DNA of 64,000 nt, from contig JAFQQT010000038.1 in NCBI GenBank assembly GCA_017410455.1, forward strand, positions 1 through 64,000, in the 5' to 3' direction. The stretch is from Clostridia bacterium. Lineage in GTDB: Bacteria > Bacillota > Clostridia > Christensenellales > Aristaeellaceae. The position numbers and the translations under genes are program-made. Shown here piece by piece: positions 27,673 through 37,152 of the stretch (positions are counted from its first letter, which is position 1; the number at the start of each line of letters is the position of its first letter). A model generated the notes under the pieces. The model saw only the letters and a list, made by a program, of their open reading frames with translations, did not search any database and was not told the origin of the DNA.

Positions 27673-29637
27673 TCACACGCCGGCGCGGCGCAGCAACTCC
27701 GCTTCGTCGATAACCTCCACACCCAGCGATTCCGCCTTTGTCAGCTTGCTGCCGGCCTTTTCGCCAGCGACGACAAAGGCGGTCTTTTTGCTGACGGAGG
27801 AGGCCGCCGTGCCACCGCAGCGGCGGATCAGCTCCTCCGCTTCGTTGCGCTTGAGGGTGGGCAGCGTGCCCGTCACAACGATGCTCATCCCGCTGAAAAC
27901 GCCACCCGCCTTTGCCTCAGCCTCACGGGGATGCACGCCGGCGGCCAGCAGGCGGTCGATCATCTGCGTGTTCTCGGGGAATGAGAAGAACTCCACAACG
28001 CTCTGCGCCACAATGTCCCCCACGTCCGGGATGGCCAGGAGTTCCTCCACCGTTGCGCTGCGCACCCGCTCCAGGGAGCCAAAGGCAGCAGCCAGATCCC
28101 GCGCGGTTTTGCGGCCGATATTGGGGATGCCGATGGCATGCAGGAAGGCGTCCAGCTCGCAGTGCTTGCTCTCTTCCAGCGCACGGATCATCTTTTCGGC
28201 CTTGCGCTGCTTGAAGCCGTCCAGCTGCAGCGCCTGCTCCAGGGTGATGGCATAAAGGTCGGCACAGTCGCGCACGACCATCTGATCGTACAGCTGAGCG
28301 AGCGTCCTTTCGGACAGGCCCTCCACATCCATCGCGTCGCGGCTGACGAAGTGCGTCATGCGGGCAACGGCCTGCGGCCGGCAGCCGCTGCGGTTGGTGC
28401 AGAAGATATGTGCGCCGCGCTCCACCAGTTCGCTCCCGCAGGCCGGGCAATGGGTGGGGCGGATAATCTCGCTCTCGCCGGGGCCAGGCTCGCCCATACG
28501 GCCCATGATCTCGGGGATCACATCGTTGGAGCGGCGGATCCACACCCGCGCGCCGATGGCAACCCGCTTGCGCTGGATGTCGCCGAAGTTGTTCAGCGTC
28601 GCCTTACGCACGGTCACGCCGTCGAACTCCACCGGGTCCACATGGGCCAGGGGCGTCAGCTTGCCCGTGCGCCCCAGCTCCCAGGTCACTTCGCGCAGGA
28701 GGGTGGTGCTCTCCTCCGCTTCAAACTTGTACGCCACCGCCCAGCGTGGGAAGCGGTCGGTGTAGCCCATCTGCTCGCGGAGTTCGAAATCGCCCACCTT
28801 GATCAGCACGCCGTCGATGAGGAAGTCGAGGGAAGACCTGCGGGCCTCGATCTCGCGGATGCAGGCGATCAGTTCCTCGCGGTTCCGGGGACGCCCCAGA
28901 TAGTCGCTGACCGGGAAGCCGTTCTTCCGCAGGAAGTCGAGCATCTCCGGCTGCGAGGCAAAGGACAGGCCATCGATCGTGCCGACCTGGTAGAAGAAGG
29001 CGTCCAGCCTGCGCGACGCCGTGACGGCCGGATCCAGGTTGCGGATGGCGCCGGCGGCAGCGTTGCGGGCATTCTTGAGGGGTTCATTCGCCGTCTGATT
29101 GTACTGTTCCAGCACGGACAGGCGCATGATGCATTCGCCCTGCACCTCCATGAACCCCTTGAAGGGAATCGACAGCGGAACGGTATGGATGGTCCTCGCC
29201 TGTGGGAGGATCGCCTCGCCCGTCACGCCATTGCCACGGGTCGCGGCCTGCTGAAGGTAGCCGTTGTCGTAGGTCAGGTTCAGCGTGAGGCCGTCGAACT
29301 TGTACTCCACATAGTAGGTCAGATCGCTGCGGCCAGCCAGCTTCTCCGTGCGGCGGATCCAGTCTTCCAGCGCCTCGATGCTCTGCACCTTGTCCATCGA
29401 CCAAAGGCGGCTGACATGGGTGTGCGGTTCGAACGCAGACAGGGGCGTTCCGCCCACGCGGTGGGTGGGCGAATCCGGCATGACGAGCCCGTGCTCCTTC
29501 TCCAGCGCAGTCAGCTGATCAAAGAGCGCGTCATACTCCTTATCGGACATGATGGGTTCAGCACCGAAGTAGTAAGCCTGAATCGCCTCGTTCATTCGCG
29601 CAACCAGCGCCTGCATGGTTTCTCTCACACCAGCCAT
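27673..29637 (-). CDS. ligA: NAD-dependent DNA ligase
   Basis: 654 residues; ATG six bases after GGAGG. Domain order is complete: Ia (YYFGAEPIMSDKEYDALFDQL), adenylation domain with active-site Lys in YKFDGL (about 118), OB fold, a four-Cys zinc finger (CPACGSEL, CTNRSGC, about 394-418), helix-hairpin-helix repeats (IGIPNIGRKTARDLA, IPDVGDIVAQSV) and a C-terminal BRCT (about 580-654). The adenylation motif reads YKFDG where KIDG is more common. It seals nicks in replication and repair. It starts 26 bases after pcrA. Confidence 0.96.
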   Translation of the reverse strand: MAGVRETMQALVARMNEAIQAYYFGAEPIMSDKEYDALFDQLTALEKEHGLVMPDSPTHRVGGTPLSAFEPHTHVSRLWSMDKVQSIEALEDWIRRTEKLAGRSDLTYYVEYKFDGLTLNLTYDNGYLQQAATRGNGVTGEAILPQARTIHTVPLSIPFKGFMEVQGECIMRLSVLEQYNQTANEPLKNARNAAAGAIRNLDPAVTASRRLDAFFYQVGTIDGLSFASQPEMLDFLRKNGFPVSDYLGRPRNREELIACIREIEARRSSLDFLIDGVLIKVGDFELREQMGYTDRFPRWAVAYKFEAEESTTLLREVTWELGRTGKLTPLAHVDPVEFDGVTVRKATLNNFGDIQRKRVAIGARVWIRRSNDVIPEIMGRMGEPGPGESEIIRPTHCPACGSELVERGAHIFCTNRSGCRPQAVARMTHFVSRDAMDVEGLSERTLAQLYDQMVVRDCADLYAITLEQALQLDGFKQRKAEKMIRALEESKHCELDAFLHAIGIPNIGRKTARDLAAAFGSLERVRSATVEELLAIPDVGDIVAQSVVEFFSFPENTQMIDRLLAAGVHPREAEAKAGGVFSGMSIVVTGTLPTLKRNEAEELIRRCGGTAASSVSKKTAFVVAGEKAGSKLTKAESLGVEVIDEAELLRRAGV

Positions 29638-29663
29638 GGGTTACCTCCGGAGGAGCCGGACTG

Positions 29664-31946
29664 TCAGTCGTCCAGCTTGATGATCGGCGCAACAGCGAGG
29701 GAGAACTCCTTCTCGCCGTACGCGGTGAACTCGATAATGATGCGTCCCCTGTCCGGAGACAGGCGGAGAACCGTGCCCTCGCCGAACTTCAGGTGACGGA
29801 CGCGGTCGCCGGGCTTGTACAGGTTCTGCAGCGCGCTGGCCGCCACGGAGCTGGCGGCAGAGGCCACAAAGCCCTTCTGCACGCCAGGAATGTTCAGCGC
29901 ACCGGGGACTGAACGCGCAGAGGCAGGCATAGCATACCCCTGCTGAGAGCGCGCCGCACCACCATAGCCTCCAGTGCGTCCCCGCGTCTGCTGCCGGGGC
30001 GCACGATCGCCGAAGGATGCAGCGATCGAAGCCATCTCATCCTGCAGCAGCCGGGGCGGAATCTCATCCAGGAACCGGCTGGGCGCGTTGTGGTTCACCT
30101 GGTTGTACAGCATGCGCTGCTTCGCCCGGGAGATGTAGAGCACCTTCTGCGCGCGGGTGATGCCCACATAGCACAGGCGGCGCTCCTCTTCCATGCGGTC
30201 CTCTTCCTGCATGCTGCGGGAGGACGGGAAGATGCCCTCCTCCAGGCCTGTCATGAACACCACCGGGAACTCCAGGCCCTTGGCGCTGTGGAGCGTCATC
30301 AGCGTCACATAGCCGCGGCCGTTGTCCTCCGCCTGGTCCAGATCCGTCACCAGGGAGACATTCTCCAGGTACTCCTCCAGCGTGGGGTTCTCCGCCGACT
30401 TGACGTACTCGGTCACCGCGCCCAGGAATTCCTGGATGTTCTCCAGCCGGGCGCGGGCTTCGTCGGAATCCTCGCGCTTATACTGCTCCATCAGGCCGGT
30501 CTTATCCAGCAGGGTGCTGACGAACTCGTCCACCGGCATGGTTTCCTTCAGAGCCATCAGGAGCGTGATGAGCATGAAGAACTCCATCACGCACTTGCGG
30601 GGGCGTGCACCGAGGGATTCGGGCATATCAGACAGGGCGCTGTAGAGGGGCATGTCGTTCTCCAGCGCATGGTTCATCAGTTCCTGCACCGTGCTGTCAC
30701 CGATGGAGCGGCGGGGCACGTTGATGATGCGCCTGAGGCTCACGTCGTCAGCGGGGTTCACGATCACGCGCAGGTACGCCAGAATGTCGCGAACCTCCTT
30801 GCGGTCGTAGAAGCGCTGTCCGCCGAAGACCTTGTAGGGGATGTTGGCGCGCATGAGCATATCTTCCAGCACGCGGGACTGGGCGTTGGTGCGGTAGAGG
30901 ACAGCCACATCGCCATAGGGCTTGCCCCGGCGGTTCATCTGGCGGATGCGGTCGGCGATCCACGCGGCCTCGTCACGCTCGTCGCCGGCGGCGTAGAGGT
31001 GGATCGATTCGCCCTCGCCCATCTCAGTCCACAGGCGCTTCTCCTTGCGGCCGGTGTTATGCGCGATCACCTGATTGGCAGCGTCCAGGATGTTGGCGGT
31101 GGAGCGGTAATTCTGCTCGAGCTTGATGACGGTCGCGTCCGGATAATCCTTCTCGAAATCGAGGATGTTGCGGATGTCCGCGCCGCGCCAGCCATAGATG
31201 GACTGGTCGTCGTCGCCCACGACGCACAGGTTGCGGCTTTGCGCCGTCAGCAGCTGGATCAGCTTGTACTGGGCAAAGTTGGTATCCTGATACTCGTCCA
31301 CCATCACATAGCGGAAGCGGCGGCGGTAGCTGTCCAGCACCGGCGGATGCTCTGCCAGCAGCTGCAGCGTCTTGACAAGCAGGTCATCAAAGTCCAGGGC
31401 GTTGTTGGCCCGAAGGCGGGTTTCGTATTCCATCATCACATCGTGGATGCGCTGGCAGCGGAAGTCGCGCTCCGTGGTCTGGAACCACTCGTCCGGGCTG
31501 AGCAGCCGGTTCTTGGCGTCAGAAATCTTCGCCTGCAGCTCGCGGATGGGCAGGAGTTTCTCATCGATGTTCAGGCGCTTGAGGATTTCCTTCAGCACCG
31601 CCTTCTGGTCATCGTCGTCATAGATCACGAAGGAGCGGGTGTACCCCAGCTTCTCGATATCGCGGCGAAGAATACGGGCGCAGGTGGAGTGGAAGGTGGA
31701 GATCCACGCTTCCTCCGCCTGAGGGCCGACGAGCGCCGCGATGCGCTCCTTCATCTCGCGGGCCGCCTTGTTGGTAAAGGTCAGGGCCAGGATGTTCCAC
31801 GCCGGTACGCCATGGTCCAGCAGGTTGGCCACGCGGCAGGTCAGCGCACGGGTCTTGCCGCTGCCTGCGCCGGCCAGGATCAGCACCGGGCCCTCCAGGG
31901 TTTCAGCAGCAAGCCGCTGCTGGGGGTTGAGCATACTCAGATCCAT
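29664..31946 (-). CDS. pcrA: ATP-dependent DNA helicase PcrA/UvrD
   Basis: 760 residues from the ATG at 31946, six bases from GAGGT; the upstream GTG at 31952 overlaps that site. Superfamily 1A helicase motifs are all visible: GAGSGKTRALTCR (Walker A), VDEYQDTNFAQYKLI, DQSIYGWRGAD, KLEQNYRST, TLHSAKGLEFPVVFM and YVGITRAQ. A C-terminal tail carries RVRHLKFGEGTVL, the PcrA RNA polymerase-binding Tudor-like motif. It acts in repair and in removing stalled complexes. It lies in the regulator-pcrA-ligA order also seen in Bacillus. Confidence 0.97.
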   Translation of the reverse strand: MDLSMLNPQQRLAAETLEGPVLILAGAGSGKTRALTCRVANLLDHGVPAWNILALTFTNKAAREMKERIAALVGPQAEEAWISTFHSTCARILRRDIEKLGYTRSFVIYDDDDQKAVLKEILKRLNIDEKLLPIRELQAKISDAKNRLLSPDEWFQTTERDFRCQRIHDVMMEYETRLRANNALDFDDLLVKTLQLLAEHPPVLDSYRRRFRYVMVDEYQDTNFAQYKLIQLLTAQSRNLCVVGDDDQSIYGWRGADIRNILDFEKDYPDATVIKLEQNYRSTANILDAANQVIAHNTGRKEKRLWTEMGEGESIHLYAAGDERDEAAWIADRIRQMNRRGKPYGDVAVLYRTNAQSRVLEDMLMRANIPYKVFGGQRFYDRKEVRDILAYLRVIVNPADDVSLRRIINVPRRSIGDSTVQELMNHALENDMPLYSALSDMPESLGARPRKCVMEFFMLITLLMALKETMPVDEFVSTLLDKTGLMEQYKREDSDEARARLENIQEFLGAVTEYVKSAENPTLEEYLENVSLVTDLDQAEDNGRGYVTLMTLHSAKGLEFPVVFMTGLEEGIFPSSRSMQEEDRMEEERRLCYVGITRAQKVLYISRAKQRMLYNQVNHNAPSRFLDEIPPRLLQDEMASIAASFGDRAPRQQTRGRTGGYGGAARSQQGYAMPASARSVPGALNIPGVQKGFVASAASSVAASALQNLYKPGDRVRHLKFGEGTVLRLSPDRGRIIIEFTAYGEKEFSLAVAPIIKLDD

Positions 31947-31977
31947 TGTCACACCTCATGAATATTCCGGATAATAG

Positions 31978-32286
31978 TTACTCGTCTGCCTCAGCCGGCA
32001 CGCCCATCGCGTCCAGAATGCGGCTGTAACCGTCCGCACCATAAAGGAGCGCCCGGTTGACGCGGCTGATGGTCGCCGATGAAGCGCCCGTCCGGCGCGC
32101 GATCTCCTGATACGTCACACCGGAGCGCAGCAGCACCGCAACTTCCAGCCGCTGCGCCATGCTCTTTATCTCCGCAATGGTGCACACGTCCTCAAAGAAA
32201 CGGTAGGCGTCTTCAACGTTCTCCAGCTTCAGGACTGCCTCCATCAGCAGATCCGCCTGTTCCGATCGGATGCGGGATTCATACAT
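31978..32286 (-). CDS. TrpR-like regulator of the YerC/YecD family
   Basis: 102 residues. The fold follows TrpR: an N-terminal helical part (LLMEAVLKLENVEDAYRFFEDVCTIAEI) and a helix-turn-helix (GVTYQEIARRTGASSATISRVNRAL). YerC/YecD proteins commonly lie beside pcrA in Firmicutes, as here, 31 bases upstream. The ligand and targets are unknown; no tryptophan genes occur in the window. Confidence 0.9.
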   Translation of the reverse strand: MYESRIRSEQADLLMEAVLKLENVEDAYRFFEDVCTIAEIKSMAQRLEVAVLLRSGVTYQEIARRTGASSATISRVNRALLYGADGYSRILDAMGVPAEADE

Positions 32287-32306
32287 GCGCGCTGCTCCTC
32301 TCCGGT

Positions 32307-32350
32307 GCGGAAGGGCATTCTTCCGCAGTTTAGCTTACTGCATCATTATA
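32307..32350 (-). promoter_or_regulatory. Promoter and leader hairpin of the yerC-type gene/pcrA/ligA operon
   Basis: Read leftward, TGTGCTATAAT gives an extended -10 (TATAAT at 32350-32345); the -35 is poor. The short leader contains a hairpin, GCGGAAG and CTTCCGC (32307-32326), about 20 bases before the start codon. Confidence 0.6.
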
Positions 32351-32425
32351 GCACACAAACGTTGATTTGAACAGGGGCGAAATGTAAATCCTCCCTGCCT
32401 GCACTGCCCCTGACGGAAAAAGCAC

Positions 32426-32454
32426 TTGACAAATACGGGCATTGCAGCTATGCT
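32426..32454 (+). promoter_or_regulatory. Promoter of glnN
   Basis: TTGACA (32426-32431), 17 bases, TATGCT (32449-32454). Confidence 0.8.
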
Positions 32455-32457
32455 GAA

Positions 32458-32494
32458 GGGTGTATTTGCGAATGATCCCGCAAGCTTGTCACCC
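32458..32494 (+). other. Nested hairpin in the glnN leader
   Basis: GGGTG/CACCC (32458-32462 and 32490-32494) encloses TTGCG/CGCAA (32466-32470 and 32479-32483). It would form at the very 5' end of the transcript, ending just before the AAGGAGG of glnN. It could stabilise the message or take part in regulation. It matches no riboswitch that I recognise. Confidence 0.45.
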
Positions 32495-32510
32495 GAAGGA
32501 GGACGGAAAT

Positions 32511-34592
32511 ATGTCCCGGATGGAAGAGCTCTTTGGCATACATGTATTCAACGATGCGGCGATGCAGAAGCGTCTGCCCCGCGATACCTACAAGGCCCTG
32601 CACAAGACCATCGCCGAGGGCCGGCCGCTGAAGCCCGAGATGGCCAATATCGTGGCCAACGCCATGAAGGACTGGGCCATCGAGAAGGGCGTGACCCACT
32701 ACACCCACTGGTTCCAGCCCATGAACGGCGTCACGGCCGAGAAGCACGACAGCTTCCTCACCCCCCGTGATGGCGGACAGATCATCCTCGAATTCTCCGG
32801 CAGGGAGCTGGTGCACGGCGAGAGCGACGCATCCTCCTTCCCCTCCGGCGGCCTCCGTGCCACCTTCGAGGCCCGAGGCTATACCGCCTGGGATCCCACC
32901 AGCTATGCCTTCATCAAGGATGGCGTGCTGTGCATCCCCACGGCCTTCTGCTCCTATGGCGGCGAGGCGCTGGACGCGAAGACGCCCCTGCTGCGCTCCA
33001 TGGAGGCGCTCAACCGGCAGGCCCTGCGCGTGCTGAAGCTCTTTGGCCGCGACGCGATCCGCGTGATCTCCACCGTCGGCCCGGAGCAGGAGTACTTCCT
33101 GGTGGACAAGGCCCTCTACGACCAGCGTAAGGACCTGATCTTCTGCGGACGCACTCTCTTTGGCAACAAGCCTCCCAAGGGACAGGAGCTGGATGACCAT
33201 TACTCCGGCGCCATCAAGCCCCGGGTGAAGGCGTTCATGACCGAGCTGGACGAGGAGCTGTGGAAGCTGGGCGTGCTGGCCAAGACCGAGCACAACGAGG
33301 CAGCCCCTGCCCAGCATGAGCTGGCGCCCATCTACGCCGTGACCACCGTGGCCACTGACCACAACCAGCTGACCATGGAGCTGATGAAGAAGGTCGCCCT
33401 GCGCCACGGCCTGGTGTGCCTGCTGCACGAGAAGCCCTTTGCGGGCGTGAACGGCTCTGGCAAGCACAACAACTGGTCCATGTCCACCAACACGGGCTAT
33501 AATCTGCTGGAGCCCGGTGACGATCCCGCCTCTTCGGCGCAGTTCCTGCTGTTCCTGACTGCCATGATCCGCGCGGTGGATCTGCACGCGGATCTGCTGC
33601 GCGTCACCACCGCATCCGCCGGCAATGATCACCGCCTGGGCGCGTGCGAGGCCCCCCCGGCCATCATTTCGATGTTCCTGGGCGACGAGCTGACCGCCAT
33701 TGTGGACAGCCTGCTGGCCGACACGGAGTATCACTCCGCTGAAAAGAAGGACCTGGAGATCGGCGTGCGCGTGCTGCCCAAGTTCCCCAAGGACAACACC
33801 GACCGCAACCGCACCTCCCCCTTCGCCTTCACGGGCAACAAGTTCGAGTTCCGCTCCCTTGGTTCCTCTGCCTCCATCGCCGATACCAACGTGGTGCTCA
33901 ACACCATCGTTGCAGACGTGCTGATGGAGTTCGCCGATGAGCTGGAGCAGGCAGCCGACTTCCAGAGCGCGCTGCACGATCTGATCGTCCGCACGCTCCG
34001 CCAGCATTACCGCATCATCTTCAACGGCAACGGCTATGCGCCCGAATGGCTGGTGGAGGCTGCCCGCCGTGGTCTGCCGAATTTCGCCACCACCGTGGAC
34101 GCCCTGCCCCATCTCATCGACGCGAAGAACGTGGCCCTCTTCAGCCGCCACGGCGTGTTCACGGAAAAGGAACTGCGCTCCCGCTACGAGATCACCCTCG
34201 AATACTACACCAAGACCGTCAACATCGAGGCCGAAACCTGCCTGATGATGGCCGAGAGGCAGATCTTCCCTGCCTGCGCCCGCTTCGCCGGCGATATGGG
34301 CCGCATCGTGCGCGATATCAAAGCCTGCGGCGTGGAACCTGTTGCCGAGATGCGCCTGCTGCAGATGGTGACCGTGCGCAACGCCCGTCTGCTGGACGCC
34401 ATCGACACGCTGCGCGATGCCATCAGCAGCTCCAAGCAGAGCGGCAACGCACTGGAGGACGCAGCCTACGAGCGCAACGTGATTATCCCCGCGATGCAGG
34501 CCGTGCGCCTGGTCGCTGACGACCTGGAAACCATCGTCGGCAAGGATTACTGGCCCTTCCCGACCTACGACGACCTGCTGTTCAACGTGTAA
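32511..34592 (+). CDS. glnN: Glutamine synthetase type III
   Basis: 693 residues; ATG at 32511 after GAAGGAGGACGGAAAT. The long form and signatures identify [21 protein letters not shown] near the N terminus, [51 protein letters not shown] and [16 protein letters not shown]. It joins ammonia and glutamate using ATP and forms large double rings in this class. It is monocistronic, with its own promoter and terminator. The leader hairpin may be regulatory. Confidence 0.96.
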   Translation: MSRMEELFGIHVFNDAAMQKRLPRDTYKALHKTIAEGRPLKPEMANIVANAMKDWAIEKGVTHYTHWFQPMNGVTAEKHDSFLTPRDGGQIILEFSGRELVHGESDASSFPSGGLRATFEARGYTAWDPTSYAFIKDGVLCIPTAFCSYGGEALDAKTPLLRSMEALNRQALRVLKLFGRDAIRVISTVGPEQEYFLVDKALYDQRKDLIFCGRTLFGNKPPKGQELDDHYSGAIKPRVKAFMTELDEELWKLGVLAKTEHNEAAPAQHELAPIYAVTTVATDHNQLTMELMKKVALRHGLVCLLHEKPFAGVNGSGKHNNWSMSTNTGYNLLEPGDDPASSAQFLLFLTAMIRAVDLHADLLRVTTASAGNDHRLGACEAPPAIISMFLGDELTAIVDSLLADTEYHSAEKKDLEIGVRVLPKFPKDNTDRNRTSPFAFTGNKFEFRSLGSSASIADTNVVLNTIVADVLMEFADELEQAADFQSALHDLIVRTLRQHYRIIFNGNGYAPEWLVEAARRGLPNFATTVDALPHLIDAKNVALFSRHGVFTEKELRSRYEITLEYYTKTVNIEAETCLMMAERQIFPACARFAGDMGRIVRDIKACGVEPVAEMRLLQMVTVRNARLLDAIDTLRDAISSSKQSGNALEDAAYERNVIIPAMQAVRLVADDLETIVGKDYWPFPTYDDLLFNV

Positions 34593-34605
34593 CCGCATAG
34601 AAAGA

Positions 34606-34641
34606 GGCCGCGCCTCCCGTATCTGGGCTGCGCGGCCTTTT
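34606..34641. terminator. Terminator after glnN, shared with the convergent GH39 gene
   Basis: GGCCGCGC (34606-34613) pairs with GCGCGGCC (34630-34637), followed by TTTTC; the leftward side reads TCTTTC after the stem. Confidence 0.85.
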
Positions 34642-34650
34642 CATGTGGCA

Positions 34651-36153
34651 TCAGCTGTGCTGGCGGTACCATTCGTAGTCGTAGCCGTAGTCGGAATCCT
34701 CGGGGCTGGCGGCGATGGTAAAGCGCACGACGGCGTTCTCCCGCAGGTGCAGCATAACGCCCTGGGCGCCGGTCAGCAGCTCCGTTGCGCACTGGGGCTG
34801 GCCCGCCTGACGCAGGAACTTCAGCTGCGCGGCGGTCAGGGAGGCGGGCTCGCCCATCTCGTGCCAGCACTTGAGCGGGTTGCAGACCACCTCATCCACC
34901 GTCTCCGTTGTCAGGACGGCGCGCCCGGGCAGGGGCAGCGTCAGGTTGATGGTCAGCTGCTCACGCTCCTGGCGGCAGATGTTCCACGCAACGCCCTCGT
35001 AGGAGCCGTCGGGCTTCTTCAGAAGGACGACGTTCTCGTCGCGGTGGACGCACTCGCCCTTCAGGTTGTTGAAGAACGCAAAGGTCCACAGCGTCGGCTT
35101 GGCGATCAGCCCGTTGGCGATCATACCGAAGCCGCCGTGGAAGGGCCTGGCCGGAATCCCCTGCTCCTCGAACACATCGCCGAAGGTCCAGTAGGAGTAG
35201 CTGGCGCACATGTCGCCCAGGCGCGCCAGCAGACCGGCGACGCAGGCGGCGTTCAGGTTCGTGTCGTGAATGGCGCAGAAGGGATGGTACGAGGTATTGA
35301 ACTCAGTGATGTGCATCTCCATCCCCGCGTACTCCGGGAAGCTGTCGATGATGTCGCGGGTGCCCTGCATTTCCTCGGCGATGGACTCCACCGTGCGCAT
35401 GGTGTGGTAGAGGTAGCGGCCGTGACGCTCGGGCGTTTCGCCCATGTAGGCATGGCGGGTCAGGAAGTCCAGCGGGAGCCTGTTGTCCCGGCAGAAGGTC
35501 AGGAAGTTGCGGATCCAGTCCGGCGTGGTGGAGCCTCCGCAGACCGCAGGGCCGCCCACGCGCATCCTCGGCAGGGCTTCCTTCACAGCCTTTGCGGACA
35601 CCGCGTAGAGCTCGTGGTACTTCTTTTCGTCCGCGTGCTCCCAGAAGCCGGGCAGGTTCGGCTCGTTCCACACCTCGCAGGGCCAGGTGGACACCTCGTC
35701 CTCGCCATAGCGGTCCGCCAGATGGCGCAGGGTCGCCTTGATCATGTCCGCCCATTTCTGATGGTCTGCAGGCGGGGTGGTGTTGCCCTTCCAGTAGAAG
35801 ATGGTTTGACTGCCGCTGGCCATCTTTTCCGGCATGAAGCCCAGCTCCAGGAAGGGCTTGAGGCCATTGGCCATGTAGTAGTCCATCACTCGGTCGAGGT
35901 AGGTGAAGTTGTAGCTCTCATGCTCGTCGCTGCCATCGAAGGCACGCCAGTGCTGGTAGATGCCCATGTCGTCGGAGAACAGGCCGTGGCCGCGGATATG
36001 CCTGAAATGGCACTCCGCCTGCGCCATGGCCAGCTGCTCCTGATACTCCTGCTGCAGCGCAAGGCCCATGCGGCCAGTGCCCACGCAGAAGGCAGCGTTG
36101 TTGTTGAAGCTGGCCCGGCTGTCCGGGGTGATGGCGATACTCAGATGCTTCAC
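34651..36153 (-). CDS. GH39 glycoside hydrolase, beta-xylosidase type
   Basis: 500 residues from a GTG start seven bases after GAGGGAG. A TIM barrel carries VWNEPNLPGFW (acid/base Glu, about residue 161) and MHITEFNTSYHP (nucleophile Glu, about 281), the GH39 pattern; a C-terminal beta domain follows. No signal peptide, so it works in the cytoplasm on imported xylo-oligosaccharides. It lies 21 bases downstream of the MBL hydrolase gene and divergent from GH67, consistent with glucuronoxylan use. Substrate (xylose versus another pentose or uronic acid) is inferred from the family. Confidence 0.9.
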   Translation of the reverse strand: MKHLSIAITPDSRASFNNNAAFCVGTGRMGLALQQEYQEQLAMAQAECHFRHIRGHGLFSDDMGIYQHWRAFDGSDEHESYNFTYLDRVMDYYMANGLKPFLELGFMPEKMASGSQTIFYWKGNTTPPADHQKWADMIKATLRHLADRYGEDEVSTWPCEVWNEPNLPGFWEHADEKKYHELYAVSAKAVKEALPRMRVGGPAVCGGSTTPDWIRNFLTFCRDNRLPLDFLTRHAYMGETPERHGRYLYHTMRTVESIAEEMQGTRDIIDSFPEYAGMEMHITEFNTSYHPFCAIHDTNLNAACVAGLLARLGDMCASYSYWTFGDVFEEQGIPARPFHGGFGMIANGLIAKPTLWTFAFFNNLKGECVHRDENVVLLKKPDGSYEGVAWNICRQEREQLTINLTLPLPGRAVLTTETVDEVVCNPLKCWHEMGEPASLTAAQLKFLRQAGQPQCATELLTGAQGVMLHLRENAVVRFTIAASPEDSDYGYDYEWYRQHS

Positions 36154-36174
36154 GGGATGCTCCCTCTCTTTCGT

Positions 36175-36963
36175 TCAGTCCAGCTGGGCCCTTGCCCAGT
36201 CGAATACAAGGATCTGCCCGTCGGTCACATTGGCCTGGCGGGTGTCGATGTGCTCATAGCCGCCGATCTTCACGTGGGCAGCCGCGCGCAGGACGTCGTC
36301 GGTCAGGTTGAATATGAAATCGTCGAACTTCGCGCGGGGATACAGGTCAAGCTGATGGCTGCAAAGGACATGGGTGAAAGGCAGTGCCTGCAGCGCACAG
36401 ACGTTCGTGCGGTATTGCATCACAGGCAGCGCCGCCTCGAAGAACAGCCAGGTGCAGGGATTCCAGTCATCGCCGGTCAACAGCAGCTTGCGCTCCGGCA
36501 CGTACACCACGCAGGAGCCGGGCGTGTGGCCGGGGCACGGGATGACCCGCGCCGTCATGCCGCCCAGGTCGAGATCGCCCCCGTGGATGGCATAGGGCTG
36601 GCGGCACTCGCCGTCAAGGAAGGCTGCTTCCGTCACTGCAAGGCCTTTCGCCTGTGCCTGACCCAGCACGACGCGCCGCCTGGCTGCCCCCGTGAAGACA
36701 GGCCATTCCGCCATGTCCTCCGGGAGCATCACGGTCTTGTCGAACCACCGTGCGCCCAGAGCATGGTCGTGATGGTTATGCGTCAGTAGCACGGTGATCG
36801 GCTTGTCCGTCAGCGTGGCAACAAAGGACGCCACATCCTCCACCCCATAGCCGGTATCCACCAGCACGGCTGCCTTTTCGCCCTCGATCAGCGTCATGCA
36901 GACGCCCATGCAGTCGCGGATATGCGTCACGCCATCGCAGACGCGATTCAGCTCGAAACTCAT
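36175..36963 (-). CDS. MBL-fold metallohydrolase
   Basis: 262 residues from the ATG at 36963, eight bases after AAAGGAG. Metal ligands are HNHHDHALG, the His of CPGHTPGS and the Asp of LLLTGDDWNP, with a C-terminal His in CSHQLD. The family includes lactonases, glyoxalases and thioesterases; the reaction here is unknown. Its coupling with GH39 and closeness to alpha-glucuronidase suggest a role in sugar or uronate handling, such as lactone opening. A much longer open frame upstream is only the antisense of the next two genes. Confidence 0.85.
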   Translation of the reverse strand: MSFELNRVCDGVTHIRDCMGVCMTLIEGEKAAVLVDTGYGVEDVASFVATLTDKPITVLLTHNHHDHALGARWFDKTVMLPEDMAEWPVFTGAARRRVVLGQAQAKGLAVTEAAFLDGECRQPYAIHGGDLDLGGMTARVIPCPGHTPGSCVVYVPERKLLLTGDDWNPCTWLFFEAALPVMQYRTNVCALQALPFTHVLCSHQLDLYPRAKFDDFIFNLTDDVLRAAAHVKIGGYEHIDTRQANVTDGQILVFDWARAQLD

Positions 36964-37087
36964 GCGCTCAACTCCTTTGCGCAAGTTTTGATCTATCATT
37001 TCGACGCATTCCATGATGATTCCTGTTGATCCTCTGCGCGCATGTTGCCCGATTCTGAGCAAATCTTGCTGCACTTGCCGGGCAGGC

Positions 37088-37116
37088 TTGTCCGGGGAAA
37101 TCCACCGTGCTATAAT
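37088..37116 (+). promoter_or_regulatory. Promoter of the GH67 operon
   Basis: TTGTCC (37088-37093), 17 bases, TATAAT (37111-37116) with a TGC extension. Confidence 0.8.
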
Positions 37117-37152
37117 GGTCGCAGACGACAAATGACAGGAGGTTCCTTCGGT

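Noticed and set aside
30090..31961. Long rightward frame opposite pcrA
   Set aside because: pcrA shows all helicase motifs; the opposite frame is a compositional shadow.
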